64,000 bases of DNA from Dokdonella sp. GTDB taxonomy: Bacteria > Pseudomonadota > Gammaproteobacteria > Xanthomonadales > Rhodanobacteraceae. Below are positions 50,810-59,442 of this stretch, in pieces. Position 1 is the stretch's first letter. The number at the start of each line of letters is the position of its first letter. Below the pieces are notes generated by a model that saw only the letters and a program-made list of their open reading frames with translations, made no database searches and was not told the origin of the DNA. The stretch covers positions 496,001 through 560,000 of the forward strand of contig NZ_JAGIAG010000001.1 in assembly GCF_017744955.1 (NCBI RefSeq). The letters are read 5' to 3'. The translations under genes and the position numbers were made by a program.

Positions 50810-52450
50810 ATGGACAAGTGGTTGCCCGCCCGCTATCTCGCGTTCGCGCTGTGCCTGGTGGTATTCGTGCTCGCGCTGGCCGGCTGGCGCTACGGCATGG
50901 CCAACCAGCTGCTCGCGATCGTCTCCGGCGTGCTGGTCGCGATCGGCGTCACCGACATCGCGCAGAAGAAATCGACCCTGCGCCGCAACTACCCGATCCT
51001 GTCGCACATCCGCTTCTTCTTCGAAGACGTGCGACCGATGCTGCGCCAGTACGTGGTCGAGTCGGACAACGAAGAAGTGCCGTTCTCGCACGTGCAGCGC
51101 GCGATCGTGAAGCAGCGCGCGAAGAACGAACTCGATGTGCGTCCGTTCGGCAGCGAGCTGGACATGTACGCCGAGCGCTACGAATGGATCAACCACTCGC
51201 TCGCGCCGAGCGTGATCGCCAGCCACGACTTCCGCATCGACATCGGCGGCCCGCAGTGCGCCAGGCCGTACTCGGCCAGCGTGTTCAACATCTCGGCGAT
51301 GAGCTTCGGTTCGCTGTCGCCGAACGCGATCCTGGCCCTGAACGAAGGCGCGCGGCGCGGCGGCTTCTACCACGACACGGGCGAGGGCTCGCTGTCGCCG
51401 TACCACCGGCAGAACGGCGGCGACATCGTGTGGGAGCTCGGCTCGGGCTACTTCGGCGCCTGCGAGCGCGCCGGCGTGTTCAGCGCGGAGCGGTTCGCCG
51501 AGAAAGCCGTGCTCGAGCAGGTCAAGATGATCGAGATCAAGCTCTCGCAGGGCGCCAAGCCCGGCCACGGCGGCGTGCTGCCGGCGCCGAAGGTCAGCGC
51601 GGAGATCGCGCTCACGCGCGGCGTGCCGATGGGCGAGGACTGCATCTCGCCGTCGCGTCACTCCGCGTTCGACACGCCGGAGGGTCTGCTGCAGTTCGTC
51701 GCACGCCTGCGCGAGATGTCCGGCGGCAAGCCGACCGGCTTCAAGCTCGCGGTCGGCCATCCGTGGGAGTGGTTCGGCATCGCCAAGGCGATGACCACCA
51801 CCGGCATCCTGCCGGACTTCATCGTCGTCGACGGCGGCGAGGGCGGCACCGGCGCGGCGCCGCTGGAGTTCACCGATCACGTCGGCGCGCCGCTGCGCGA
51901 GGCGCTGATGCTGGTGCACAACACGCTGGTCGGCTTGAATCTGCGCGACCGCATCCGCATCGGCGCCAGCGGCAAGGTGATCACCGCGATCGACCTCGCG
52001 CGCACGCTCGCGCTCGGCGCGGACTGGTGCAACGCCGCGCGCGGCTTCATGTTCGCGCTCGGCTGCATCCAGTCGCAGAGCTGCCACACCGACCGCTGCC
52101 CGACCGGCATCGCGACGCAGGACAAGGGCCGCTGGAAGAAGCTCGACGTGCCGGACAAGGCGGCGCGCGTGGCGAGCTTCCACGAGAACACGCTGAAGGC
52201 GCTGAAGGACCTGATCCAGGCCTCCGGCCTCAACCATCCGACCGAACTCGGCCCCGAGCATCTGATCCGGCGCGTGTCCGGCAACGAGGTGCGTTCGCTC
52301 GCCGCGCTGTACCGCTTCCTCGAACCGGGCGAGCTGCTCGCCGGCGTGCCGGAGCATGCGGTGTTCCAGCGCTTCTGGGCGGTCGCGCGGCCGGATACGT
52401 TCGCGGCGCCGACCGAGCTTTCCGCGCGGCGGGCGACGAAGTTGCGGTGA
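50810..52450 (+). CDS. FMN-binding glutamate-synthase-family protein (membrane-anchored)
   Basis: A 546-residue protein. ATG 50810 follows GGAGGAG. Two hydrophobic helices (about 9-45) anchor it in the membrane, followed by the FMN-binding central domain of glutamate synthase: ISAMSFGSLSPNAILALNEG, GEGSLSPYH, KPGHGGVLP and VVDGGEGGTGAAP. A C-x5-C-x4-C set (Cys about 419, 425, 430; CIQSQSCHTDRCPTG) matches the [3Fe-4S] ligands of GltB. The glutaminase and C-terminal domains of GltB are absent. The reaction is unknown; stand-alone members are widespread. It is divergent from ubiA with about 75 bp between. Confidence 0.88.
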   Translation: MDKWLPARYLAFALCLVVFVLALAGWRYGMANQLLAIVSGVLVAIGVTDIAQKKSTLRRNYPILSHIRFFFEDVRPMLRQYVVESDNEEVPFSHVQRAIVKQRAKNELDVRPFGSELDMYAERYEWINHSLAPSVIASHDFRIDIGGPQCARPYSASVFNISAMSFGSLSPNAILALNEGARRGGFYHDTGEGSLSPYHRQNGGDIVWELGSGYFGACERAGVFSAERFAEKAVLEQVKMIEIKLSQGAKPGHGGVLPAPKVSAEIALTRGVPMGEDCISPSRHSAFDTPEGLLQFVARLREMSGGKPTGFKLAVGHPWEWFGIAKAMTTTGILPDFIVVDGGEGGTGAAPLEFTDHVGAPLREALMLVHNTLVGLNLRDRIRIGASGKVITAIDLARTLALGADWCNAARGFMFALGCIQSQSCHTDRCPTGIATQDKGRWKKLDVPDKAARVASFHENTLKALKDLIQASGLNHPTELGPEHLIRRVSGNEVRSLAALYRFLEPGELLAGVPEHAVFQRFWAVARPDTFAAPTELSARRATKLR

Positions 52451-52456
52451 AGAGGC

Positions 52457-52819
52457 CTACGACTTCAGCAGTCGCGTCCCATCGAGTCGTGCAAGGGGTT
52501 TGTCGAACGTGCCGAAAGGCGTATGTCCCGCCGCGCGTGCGACTTCGAGCATCAGGCAGTCGCTGAAGCCTGGTCGTGTTCTCTGACGGTAATGCGCAAG
52601 AGCGGCCGCGGCGATGTCGCTGCGTTCGACGACCAGAAGCTGGTGATTGAGCAGCATTTCGATCGCCAGCGCGATTTGCGCGGGCTTGCGCTGGTAGACG
52701 GCATCGAGCACCCATACCGTCTCGGCCAGCGCGAGCAAAGGCACCCAAACTCCTTGGGCGACAAACTCTTCGGTGGCGGCAACGTGCGCCGGATCGTCGC
52801 GTACGAGCAGGCGGTCGTG
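52457..52819 (-). pseudogene. PIN-domain toxin lacking its N-terminus
   Basis: Immediately after the antitoxin stop, in the same frame, the sequence reads HDRLLVRDDPAHVAATEEF, then LLALAETVWVLDAVYQRKP and FSDCLMLEVARAAGHTPFGTFDKPLARLDG. This is a VapC-type PIN protein from about residue 10 onward. The usual start with the first catalytic Asp (as in IDTNVLLR) is missing, and the first in-frame start codon is a GTG about 25 codons further in (52744). It is therefore probably inactive, although the remaining acidic residues are intact. Confidence 0.75.
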
Positions 52820-53077
52820 TCAATCGCTCGTATAGTGTCTGCGCAGATGCTTCGTGATACCGGCCTTGAGTTCGGCCAGCGTTTTCCGCTTCGGTTCGTC
52901 GTCGAACAAGATGGAGTGAATCGCTTCGGAACGGTGTACCCCGACCCGACGCACGACGACGCGGTCGTTGTCCAGCTCCCAGGCGATCGTCGAACCCGGA
53001 CCGATACCGAGCTTGCGCCGCATGGCGGCAGGAACGGAAACCCGCGCCCGTGCAGTGAGTTTGCTGGTTGCGTTCAT
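52820..53077 (-). CDS. AbrB/MazE-type antitoxin
   Basis: An 85-residue protein with a swapped-hairpin AbrB domain at the N-terminus: MNATSKLTARARVSVPAAMRRKLGIGPGSTIAWELDNDRVVVRR. The remainder (KRKTLAELKAGITKHLRR) is the toxin-binding tail. ATG at complement 53075-53077 is used; an ORF start further upstream adds unrelated residues. Its partner PIN toxin directly downstream lacks its start and first catalytic residue, so this antitoxin may be an orphan kept as a regulator or as a defence against related toxins. Confidence 0.85.
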   Translation of the reverse strand: MNATSKLTARARVSVPAAMRRKLGIGPGSTIAWELDNDRVVVRRVGVHRSEAIHSILFDDEPKRKTLAELKAGITKHLRRHYTSD

Positions 53078-53147
53078 GGCTTCATTACCCGAGTAGTGGA
53101 AGGCGACTCTCGCTCGGTCGGCTGTCGCATATAACAACGCTGTTTCT

Positions 53148-53756
53148 TCATGCGGGACGCCTGTTCCGCGCGCGCCAACGCAACGCCAGCACGGCGAGCG
53201 TCTCGATCAGCAGCAAGCCGACGACGACTGCGATCCCCGCCTTCAGCGGATCCCCGCCGCTGCCGCGCAGCGCGTAGCCGATGCCGAGCAGGGCGGCGTC
53301 CCAGGCGAGGTTGCCGAGCACGATCGCCAAGGTGAACGGCGCGAGCGCAAGTGCGAGCACGCCGGCCGGCAGCGGCAGGTAGATGCGTACCACCGGTGTG
53401 ACCTGGCCGAGCAGCGTGGCGATGAAATGATTGCGCCGATACAGGCCGGCGAGGTGGCGGTAGCGCTGCGGCGGCAGGAACACCCAGCGGCCCCAGCGTT
53501 CGACCGCGGCTTCGGTGCGGCGCTCGCCGAGCGCGCGGCCGAGACCGTACCAGGCCAGCGCCCCGAGCGAGGAGCCGAGCGTGGCCGCCAGGATCGTCAC
53601 GACCAGCGCGCCGCTGCCGCTGACCGCGGTCATGCCGAGGAACACGTACAGCACGTACGAGGGCACCAGCGGGATGAGTTTTTCGCCCAGCGCGATGACG
53701 GCGATGCCGGGCAGGCCCCAGGCGAGCAGGGCGGCGAGCGGGCCCGGGATGTCCAT
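53148..53756 (-). CDS. DedA-family membrane protein
   Basis: A 202-residue inner-membrane protein of the DedA/SNARE-associated group. Visible features are the amphipathic re-entrant segment with Glu (ALGEKLIPLVPSYVLYVFLG), the GSSLGALAWYGLGRALG helix, and the conserved Arg pair region (GQVTPVVRIYLPLPAGVL). DedA proteins translocate undecaprenyl phosphate or phospholipids and support envelope integrity. The start ATG is at complement 53754-53756. No operon partner is seen. Confidence 0.88.
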   Translation of the reverse strand: MDIPGPLAALLAWGLPGIAVIALGEKLIPLVPSYVLYVFLGMTAVSGSGALVVTILAATLGSSLGALAWYGLGRALGERRTEAAVERWGRWVFLPPQRYRHLAGLYRRNHFIATLLGQVTPVVRIYLPLPAGVLALALAPFTLAIVLGNLAWDAALLGIGYALRGSGGDPLKAGIAVVVGLLLIETLAVLALRWRARNRRPA

Positions 53757-53902
53757 CGGCGGCGGAAGTCCGAAACGTGACGAAGCCGCCCACCCTAGCG
53801 CGCGCGGCGCGGACCGCGCAAACGCCGGTCGTCATGCCCGCAGCGCAGCAGGGGAATCGCGCGGCGCTCGGCTATGATCCGCGGTCATTTGGGAGGACGT
53901 CG

Positions 53903-55336
53903 ATGAGCCTGATCGCGCAACTGATGCGGCACAAGTCGGTCGAGCAACTGCAGTCGGAACTCGGCCAGCGCGGCGAATTCCGTCGCGTGCTCGGCCTGTG
54001 GCAGCTCACCGCGATCGGCATCGGCGGCATCATCGGCGTGGGCGTGTTCGTGCTCGCCGGGCAGCAGGCGGCGGTCAACGCCGGGCCGGCGGTGGCGCTG
54101 GCCTTCATCATCGCCGGCATCGCCAGCGCGGCGGCGGCGCTGTGCTACGCCGAGTTCGCCGGGCTGATTCCGGTCACCGGCAGCGCCTACACCTACAGCT
54201 ACGCCACGCTCGGCGAGCTGGTCGCCTGGCTGATCGGCTGGGATCTGCTGCTCGAATACGCGCTGATCGTCGCGGTGGTGGCGATCGGCTGGTCCGGCTA
54301 CGTGCAGTCCGCGCTGGCCGGCGCCGGCATCGTGCTGCCGACCTGGGCGCAGGGCGCGATGGGCACCGGCGAGGGCCGCGTGTTCAACGTGGTCGCGGCG
54401 CTGGTCACGCTCGGCATCGCCGCGCTGCTGATCTTCCGCACCGAATGGGGCGCGCGCTTCAACACGCTGGTGGTCGCGATCAAGGTCGCCGCGGTCGTGC
54501 TGGTGATCGGCATCGGCGTGTTCCACATCGATCCGGCGAACTGGCATCCGTTCATCCCCGAGCGCGTGATCGGCGCCGACGGCGTCGCCCATTTCGGCTT
54601 CCAGGGCATCGTCACCGCGGCGGCGGTGGTGTTCTTCGCCGTGTTCGGCTACGACACGCTGACCACCGCGGCGGAGGAATCGAAGAATCCGCAGCGCGAC
54701 CTGCCGCGCGCCGTGCTGCTCTCGCTCGGCATCTCGATGGCGATGTACCTGGCGGTGTCGATGGTGCTGACCGGCATCGCGCACTACCCGACGCTCAACA
54801 CCGACGCGCCGGTCGCCGACGCGTTCAAGAACCTCGGCCTGCACTGGGTCGCGATCACGATCTCGGTGTCGGCGGTGTTCGGCCTGATCAGCGTGCTGTT
54901 CGCCTTCATGCTCGGCGCCGCGCGCATCTGGTTCGCGCTGTCGCGTGACGGCCTGTTGCCGAACTGGTTCGCCAAGGTGCACCCGACCTACGGCACGCCG
55001 CACCGCCCGACCATCGTGCTCGGCGTGTTCACCGCGCTGGTCGCCGGGTTCTTCCCGCTCGGCGAGGTCGCCAAGCTGGTCAACATCGGCGTGCTGTCGG
55101 CGTTCATCGTGATCTGCGCCTCGGTGATCCTGCTGCGCGTGCGCAAGCCCGACCTGCCGCGCGCGTTCCGCACGCCGCTGGTGCCGCTGGTGCCGCTGAT
55201 CGGCATCGGCTTCTCGATCTGGCTGCTGTCCGAACTCGCCGCGGTGACCTGGCTGGTGTTCGTGGTCTGGGTCTCGCTGGGCCTTCTGATCTACTTCGCC
55301 TACGGCATCCGCCACAGCAAGCTCGCCGGGCGCTGA
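53903..55336 (+). CDS. APC-family amino-acid permease
   Basis: A 477-residue inner-membrane transporter with about 12-13 helices. ATG 53903 follows GGGAGGA. The N-terminal substrate-binding helix reads IGIGGIIGVGVFVLAGQ, followed by ALCYAEFAGLIPVTGSAYTY, both typical of the cationic amino-acid transporter (CAT/YfnA-like) group. GYDTLTTAAEESKNPQRDLP is the conserved helix 6-7 loop of this group. Substrate specificity cannot be fixed from sequence. Confidence 0.92.
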   Translation: MSLIAQLMRHKSVEQLQSELGQRGEFRRVLGLWQLTAIGIGGIIGVGVFVLAGQQAAVNAGPAVALAFIIAGIASAAAALCYAEFAGLIPVTGSAYTYSYATLGELVAWLIGWDLLLEYALIVAVVAIGWSGYVQSALAGAGIVLPTWAQGAMGTGEGRVFNVVAALVTLGIAALLIFRTEWGARFNTLVVAIKVAAVVLVIGIGVFHIDPANWHPFIPERVIGADGVAHFGFQGIVTAAAVVFFAVFGYDTLTTAAEESKNPQRDLPRAVLLSLGISMAMYLAVSMVLTGIAHYPTLNTDAPVADAFKNLGLHWVAITISVSAVFGLISVLFAFMLGAARIWFALSRDGLLPNWFAKVHPTYGTPHRPTIVLGVFTALVAGFFPLGEVAKLVNIGVLSAFIVICASVILLRVRKPDLPRAFRTPLVPLVPLIGIGFSIWLLSELAAVTWLVFVVWVSLGLLIYFAYGIRHSKLAGR

Positions 55337-55375
55337 TCGCGAAGTCGCGGGACTTCATGCGACAATGGGGATCAC

Positions 55376-55452
55376 GCGCTCGTAGCTCAGCTGGATAGAG
55401 TACCGCCCTCCGAAGGCGGTGGTCGGAGGTTCGAATCCTCTCGAGCGCGCCA
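55376..55452 (+). tRNA. tRNA-Arg (anticodon CCG)
   Basis: A 77-nt cloverleaf. The acceptor stem GCGCTCG pairs with CGAGCGC, with discriminator G and an encoded CCA. The D arm contains GCTCAGCTGGATAGAGT. The anticodon stem CCGCC/GGCGG encloses the loop CTCCGAA with anticodon CCG, reading the Arg codon CGG. The T arm is GGAGG-TTCGAAT-CCTC(T). All stems pair. Confidence 0.97.
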
Positions 55453-55702
55453 TTTCGGGGCGAGAAATTCGGTTCGACCAAGAGCAGGCTGCCGCATGGT
55501 TCTGCGCACCTGCCCGTGGGGGCGGGGTGATGCTGCGAACTGCGGCAACACGCCGCATCCGGGCGCGCAGGGAGTGGCACCGCGCTGCGCATCGCACCGG
55601 CCTGGTGCCTTCCCGGACCTGGATACGGCCGTTATACTCGTCAGGCTTATTTGGGGCATACCCGACGTATCGGGTATCGACCATTCCCGCTGAGGTGGTT
55701 TC

Positions 55703-56233
55703 GTGACCAATCCTGTCACTCAGGCCGATTCGGTCTTCTTGAAGCGTTTCGCGATGCTGATCGGCTTTCTCGCGCTGGTCGCGGTGCTGCTGATCGCGTT
55801 GGCGATGCACATCTACTCCACCCATCCGCCGTCGGAGAACCCGGACAAGGCCAAGCTCGCCGAGCAGCGCATCGCGCCGGTCGGCGGCGTCTACGCCGGC
55901 GACACCGGTCGCGCCGCGATGCAGGCCGCGCAGGAAGCGGCGGCGAAGGCCGCGGCCTCGCAGGTCGCCTACGGCGGCACCACCGACGGCAAGACGATCT
56001 ACGGCAACCTGTGCCACACCTGCCACGACGCCGGCGTCGCCGGTGCGCCGAAGGTCAGCGACAAGTCGGCCTGGGCCGCGCGCGTCGCCGCGGGCGAGGA
56101 CATCTTGCTCAAGCACGCGATCGAAGGCTTCACCGGCAAGACCGGCGTGATGCCGCCGAAGGGCGGCAACCCGGCGCTGAACGACGCGCAGATGAAGGCG
56201 GTCGTCGAATACATCCTCAGCCAGGTCAAGTAA
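55703..56233 (+). CDS. Membrane-anchored monoheme cytochrome c5-like protein
   Basis: A 176-residue c-type cytochrome starting at GTG 55703 after GAGGTGG. One N-terminal helix (about 14-38) anchors it, facing the periplasm. An Ala-rich linker follows. The heme motif CHTCH is at 104-108 (Cys 104, Cys 107, axial His 108), and the sixth ligand is Met about 150 in GVMPPKGGNP, as in class I cytochrome c5. It would carry electrons between respiratory complexes and terminal oxidases. A strong hairpin follows the gene. Confidence 0.92.
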   Translation: MTNPVTQADSVFLKRFAMLIGFLALVAVLLIALAMHIYSTHPPSENPDKAKLAEQRIAPVGGVYAGDTGRAAMQAAQEAAAKAAASQVAYGGTTDGKTIYGNLCHTCHDAGVAGAPKVSDKSAWAARVAAGEDILLKHAIEGFTGKTGVMPPKGGNPALNDAQMKAVVEYILSQVK

Positions 56234-56253
56234 CCGCGCTCGACCTGAGTCAG

Positions 56254-56277
56254 GAACGCCGCCCACGGGCGGCGTTC
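56254..56277 (+). terminator. Hairpin terminator after the cytochrome gene
   Basis: Perfect 11-bp inverted repeat GAACGCCGCCC / GGGCGGCGTTC with a 2-nt centre, followed by GCATTTG. It lies between the cytochrome stop (56233) and the VOC gene start (56296). Confidence 0.75.
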
Positions 56278-56295
56278 GCATTTGTGGAGAAGGCG

Positions 56296-56670
56296 ATGAA
56301 TCTGGCGACCGTCGAGATCAAGGCCTTCCTGCCCGCCGTCGACTTCGAGGCCTCCAAGCAGTTCTATCTCGCGCTCGGCTTCGAGGTTCCGTGGTCGTCC
56401 GCCGACCTCGCCTACGTCCGTCACGGCGAAACGAGCTTCCTGCTGCAGGCGTTCGACGCGCCGGCGTTCGCGCGCCACTTCCAGATGCATCTGCTGGTCG
56501 AGAACGTCGACGACTGGCACGCGCACGTGCTCGCCTCCGGTGTCGCCGCGCGCTTCGGCGTCGAGGTCGGCACGCCCGAGGACCGCAGCTGGGCGATGCG
56601 CGACTTCACGCTGTTCGATCCGAGCGGCGTGATGTGGCGGGTCGCGCAGAACATCCCGCCGGTGACCTGA
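56296..56670 (+). CDS. VOC-superfamily (glyoxalase/bleomycin-resistance-like) protein
   Basis: A 124-residue protein with two beta-alpha-beta-beta-beta units of the vicinal oxygen chelate fold: VEIKAFLPAVDFEASKQFYLALGFE near the N-terminus and FTLFDPSGVMWRVAQN at the end. The weak or missing metal His/Glu set suggests a bleomycin-resistance-protein-like binder rather than a glyoxalase I. ATG 56296 follows GGAGAAGG. Function unknown. Confidence 0.85.
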   Translation: MNLATVEIKAFLPAVDFEASKQFYLALGFEVPWSSADLAYVRHGETSFLLQAFDAPAFARHFQMHLLVENVDDWHAHVLASGVAARFGVEVGTPEDRSWAMRDFTLFDPSGVMWRVAQNIPPVT

Positions 56671-56698
56671 GCGCGCGATCGTCGCGAGAGCGCGAGTC

Positions 56699-57301
56699 CT
56701 AGTCCGGCGTCGTCGCTTCCAGCCGCGCCCACTCGGCGCGCGCATGGACGAGCAGCTGCGGGAAGAACGCCGCGAAATGACGCTCCAGCGCGGCCGCGTT
56801 CGCTTGCAGCGCCGGCAGCGCCTCGGTCAGCGGATTGGCGCGCGACAGGCGCGTGGACATGCCGCGCAGCACCTCGGCGATCATCGCCGTGTCGCGATAG
56901 CGTTCGGGCAGGTCGTGCGCGAGCAGGTAGCGCACGAAGCCGCGCATGGTCGGTGGCAGTTCCGCGTCGCGACGCGTGAGCAGGTCGCGCACGCGCTGCG
57001 AGAATTCGTACAGCGTGCCGGGGCCGTAGCGGGTCCAGTCGCGCGCGAGCAGGTGGTCGAACCAGATGTCGAGCAGGATGCCGGCGTAGCGGCGGTAGGG
57101 CGGCTCAAACAACGCGCGCGCCGCGGCGACTTCGGCGTGCGTATCGGTGTAGACGTCCACCGCGCGATGCAGCGCGATGCCGAGGCGTACGCCGCGCGGC
57201 AGCGCCGGATCCACGCGTCCGCGCAGGAAATCGGCGATCAGGCCGCCGAACATGCCGTCTTCGTGCGGTGCGGCGACCAGCGCGTGCGCGAGATGGTTCA
57301 C
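56699..57301 (-). CDS. acpH: ACP phosphodiesterase (AcpH family)
   Basis: A 200-residue HD-like hydrolase that removes 4'-phosphopantetheine from acyl carrier protein. The GTG at complement 57299-57301 gives the family start (M)NHLAHALVA; the longer frame adds unrelated residues. Conserved blocks: GGLIADFLRGRVD, LGIALHRAVDVYTDTHAEV (His and Asp of the metal site) and GILLDIWFDHLLARDW. It is divergent from the alpha/beta hydrolase gene with about 47 bp between. Confidence 0.88.
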   Translation of the reverse strand: MNHLAHALVAAPHEDGMFGGLIADFLRGRVDPALPRGVRLGIALHRAVDVYTDTHAEVAAARALFEPPYRRYAGILLDIWFDHLLARDWTRYGPGTLYEFSQRVRDLLTRRDAELPPTMRGFVRYLLAHDLPERYRDTAMIAEVLRGMSTRLSRANPLTEALPALQANAAALERHFAAFFPQLLVHARAEWARLEATTPD

Positions 57302-57348
57302 GGTGCGGGCAGGGGAGCGTGCATCGGCGCACGCTATCATGCGCGGCG

Positions 57349-58041
57349 ATGAATGCCGCGAACGCTTCCGACTCTCCCGAATTCCCCGCCGGTTCCGCGA
57401 CGGTGCTGCTGCAAGGCGCGGCCGGCACGCTCGAACTCGTCTGCGCCACGCCGGAACCCGCGCTCGCGCGCGCCGGCGTCGCCGTGATCTGCCATCCGCA
57501 TCCGCTGCTCGGCGGCGGCGGCACGATGACGAACAAGGTGGTGACCACGCTTGATCGCTGCCTGCTCGATCTCGGTTTGGCCACCGTGCGCTTCAACTTC
57601 CGCGGCGTCGGTCGTTCGGAAGGCGTGCACGACCACGGCATCGGCGAGACCGACGACCTGATCCGGATCGCGCGCTGGGCGCAGGCGCAGCGGCCGGGTG
57701 ACGCCTTGTGGCTGGCGGGCTTCTCGTTCGGCAGCTTCGTCGCGATGCGCGCGGCCGCGACGCTCGATCCGGCGCAGCTGATCCTGATCGCGCCGCCGGC
57801 CGGGCGCTGGGATTTCGGCGATGTCGCACCGCCGCGTCATCCGTGGCTGATCGTGCAGGGCGAATCCGACGAGGTCGTCGACCCGGCCGCGGTATACGCC
57901 TGGGCGGCGACGCTGCAACCGCCGCCGACCGTGGTGCGCCTGCCGGACACCGGCCATTTCTTCCATCGGCGCCTGATCGAACTGCGCGAGGCGCTGAAGG
58001 CGCCGCTCGCCGACCGCTTGCCGCCATTGCGCACGGCATGA
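57349..58041 (+). CDS. Alpha/beta hydrolase (dienelactone/YheT-like small hydrolase)
   Basis: A 230-residue hydrolase. The oxyanion region HPHPLLGGGGTM and the strand ATVRFNFRGVGRSEG are typical of this small alpha/beta hydrolase group. The nucleophile elbow GFSFGS places Ser at about 126; the acid Asp is in QGESDEVVD and the His in TGHFFHRR. The substrate is unknown. It overlaps the ZapE gene by four bases (ATGA at 58038-58041), so the two are co-translated. Confidence 0.88.
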   Translation: MNAANASDSPEFPAGSATVLLQGAAGTLELVCATPEPALARAGVAVICHPHPLLGGGGTMTNKVVTTLDRCLLDLGLATVRFNFRGVGRSEGVHDHGIGETDDLIRIARWAQAQRPGDALWLAGFSFGSFVAMRAAATLDPAQLILIAPPAGRWDFGDVAPPRHPWLIVQGESDEVVDPAAVYAWAATLQPPPTVVRLPDTGHFFHRRLIELREALKAPLADRLPPLRTA

Positions 58042-59147
58042 GCCTCGCCGCTGGAGCAGCCGGCGCGGACACGCCGAGCGCGCGCTATCTCGCCGGCGTC
58101 GCGGCCGGCGAATGGCAGGACGATCCGGCGCAGCGCGCGGCGCTGGTCGCGCTCGACCGGCTGCACGCCGAACTCGCCGAACGGCGCACGCCTTCGCTGT
58201 GGCAGCGGCTGCGCGGCGAAGCGCCGGACGCGCCGCGCGGACTGTACCTGTGGGGACGCGTCGGCCGCGGCAAGACGTTCCTCTGCGACCTGTTCTACGA
58301 ATCGCTGGCGACGCCGGCGAAGCGGCGCGTGCATTTCCATCGCTTCATGCAGGACGTGCACGCCGAGCTGCGTTCGCTTGACGGCCGCAGCGATCCGCTG
58401 GTCGAGGTCGCCGCACGCCTCGCCGGGGAGGTGCGCGTGCTGGTGCTCGACGAGTTCTTCGTCGGCGACATCGGCGACGCGATGATCCTCGCCAACCTGC
58501 TGCGCGCGCTGTTCGAGCGCGGCGTGGTGCTGGTGACGACGTCGAACACGCCGCCGCCGGAGCTGTACAAGGACGGGTTGCAGCGCGAGCGCTTCCTGCC
58601 GGCGATCGCGCTGATCGAGCGGCATTGCGAGGTGCACGAGCTCGCCTCGCCGCAGGACTTCCGCCTGCGCGCGCTGAAGCGGGCGCCGGTGTACTACACG
58701 CCGCCGGGCTCCGCCGCCGAGCGCGCGATGCTCGCCGCGTTCAACCGCGTGGCGCACGGCGCGGCGCGCGAGGACTTCACGACGACGTTGAACGAGCGCC
58801 CGGTCGCCGTGCGGCGCGAGGCCGATGGCGCGATCTGGTTCGAGTTCGGCGCGCTGTGCGAAGGGCCGCGCGCGGTCGCCGACTACATCGAGATCGCCAA
58901 GGCGTTCCACACGATCCTGGTGTCCAACGTTCCGCAGTTCACGCCGCAGACCGACGACGCGGCGCGGCGCTTCATCGAGCTGGTCGACGAGGTCTACGAC
59001 CGCGGCGTCAACCTGGTGCTGTCGGCGGCGGCGCCGATCGTCGAGTTGTACGACGGTGAACGCCTGCGCGCCGAGTTCGCGCGCACCGAGTCGCGCCTGA
59101 TCGAGATGCAGAGTGAGGAATACCTCGCGCGCGAGCATCGCGCCTGA
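58038..59147 (+). CDS. zapE: AFG1/ZapE-family ATPase
   Basis: A 369-residue P-loop ATPase. Walker A GRVGRGKT is at 73-80 and Walker B LVLDEFF at 135-141, followed by sensor region LVTTSNTPPPELYKDGLQRERFLPAI, characteristic of ZapE/AFG1. In Escherichia coli ZapE associates with the division ring; the mitochondrial homologue assists turnover of respiratory complexes. It is coupled to the upstream hydrolase. Confidence 0.93.
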   Translation: MSLAAGAAGADTPSARYLAGVAAGEWQDDPAQRAALVALDRLHAELAERRTPSLWQRLRGEAPDAPRGLYLWGRVGRGKTFLCDLFYESLATPAKRRVHFHRFMQDVHAELRSLDGRSDPLVEVAARLAGEVRVLVLDEFFVGDIGDAMILANLLRALFERGVVLVTTSNTPPPELYKDGLQRERFLPAIALIERHCEVHELASPQDFRLRALKRAPVYYTPPGSAAERAMLAAFNRVAHGAAREDFTTTLNERPVAVRREADGAIWFEFGALCEGPRAVADYIEIAKAFHTILVSNVPQFTPQTDDAARRFIELVDEVYDRGVNLVLSAAAPIVELYDGERLRAEFARTESRLIEMQSEEYLAREHRA

Positions 59148-59411
59148 GCGACGTACGACGCTTCCGCTCGCTTCACCGGCGAAACGAAATCCTTTTCCGC
59201 ACCGTCCCTTGAATTCGCGCGGCGCTGGCCCCACGCCTGTCCGAACGGGGCAATCTGAACGGCGTGGAAACAGCGCGCGCCACATCGTGCCGGAAGTGAC
59301 TTCTGTCATTGTCCACTTTGCCAGCCGGCGCTTACGTTGCGCGTCCGGCTCGCCGCCAGCGGACATGACGTCCGGCACATCTTGATCGAGGCGTTCCTGC
59401 CTCAGTATTAT

Positions 59412-59427
59412 TGAACTCTAAAGTTCA
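59412..59427 (+). promoter_or_regulatory. Palindromic operator before the efflux operon
   Basis: TGAACT-CTAA-AGTTCA, a perfect 6-bp inverted repeat 15 bp before the ATG of the outer-membrane factor gene, in an AT-rich patch that otherwise contrasts with the surroundings. It fits a TetR-family repressor site, but no regulator gene is in the window. Confidence 0.6.
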
Positions 59428-59442
59428 GTTAATGGATGTGTC

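Noticed and set aside
53885..55315. 476-codon minus-strand frame rich in His, Asp and Arg
   Set aside because: Reverse-frame shadow of the amino-acid permease, whose transmembrane helices and ribosome-binding site are clear.
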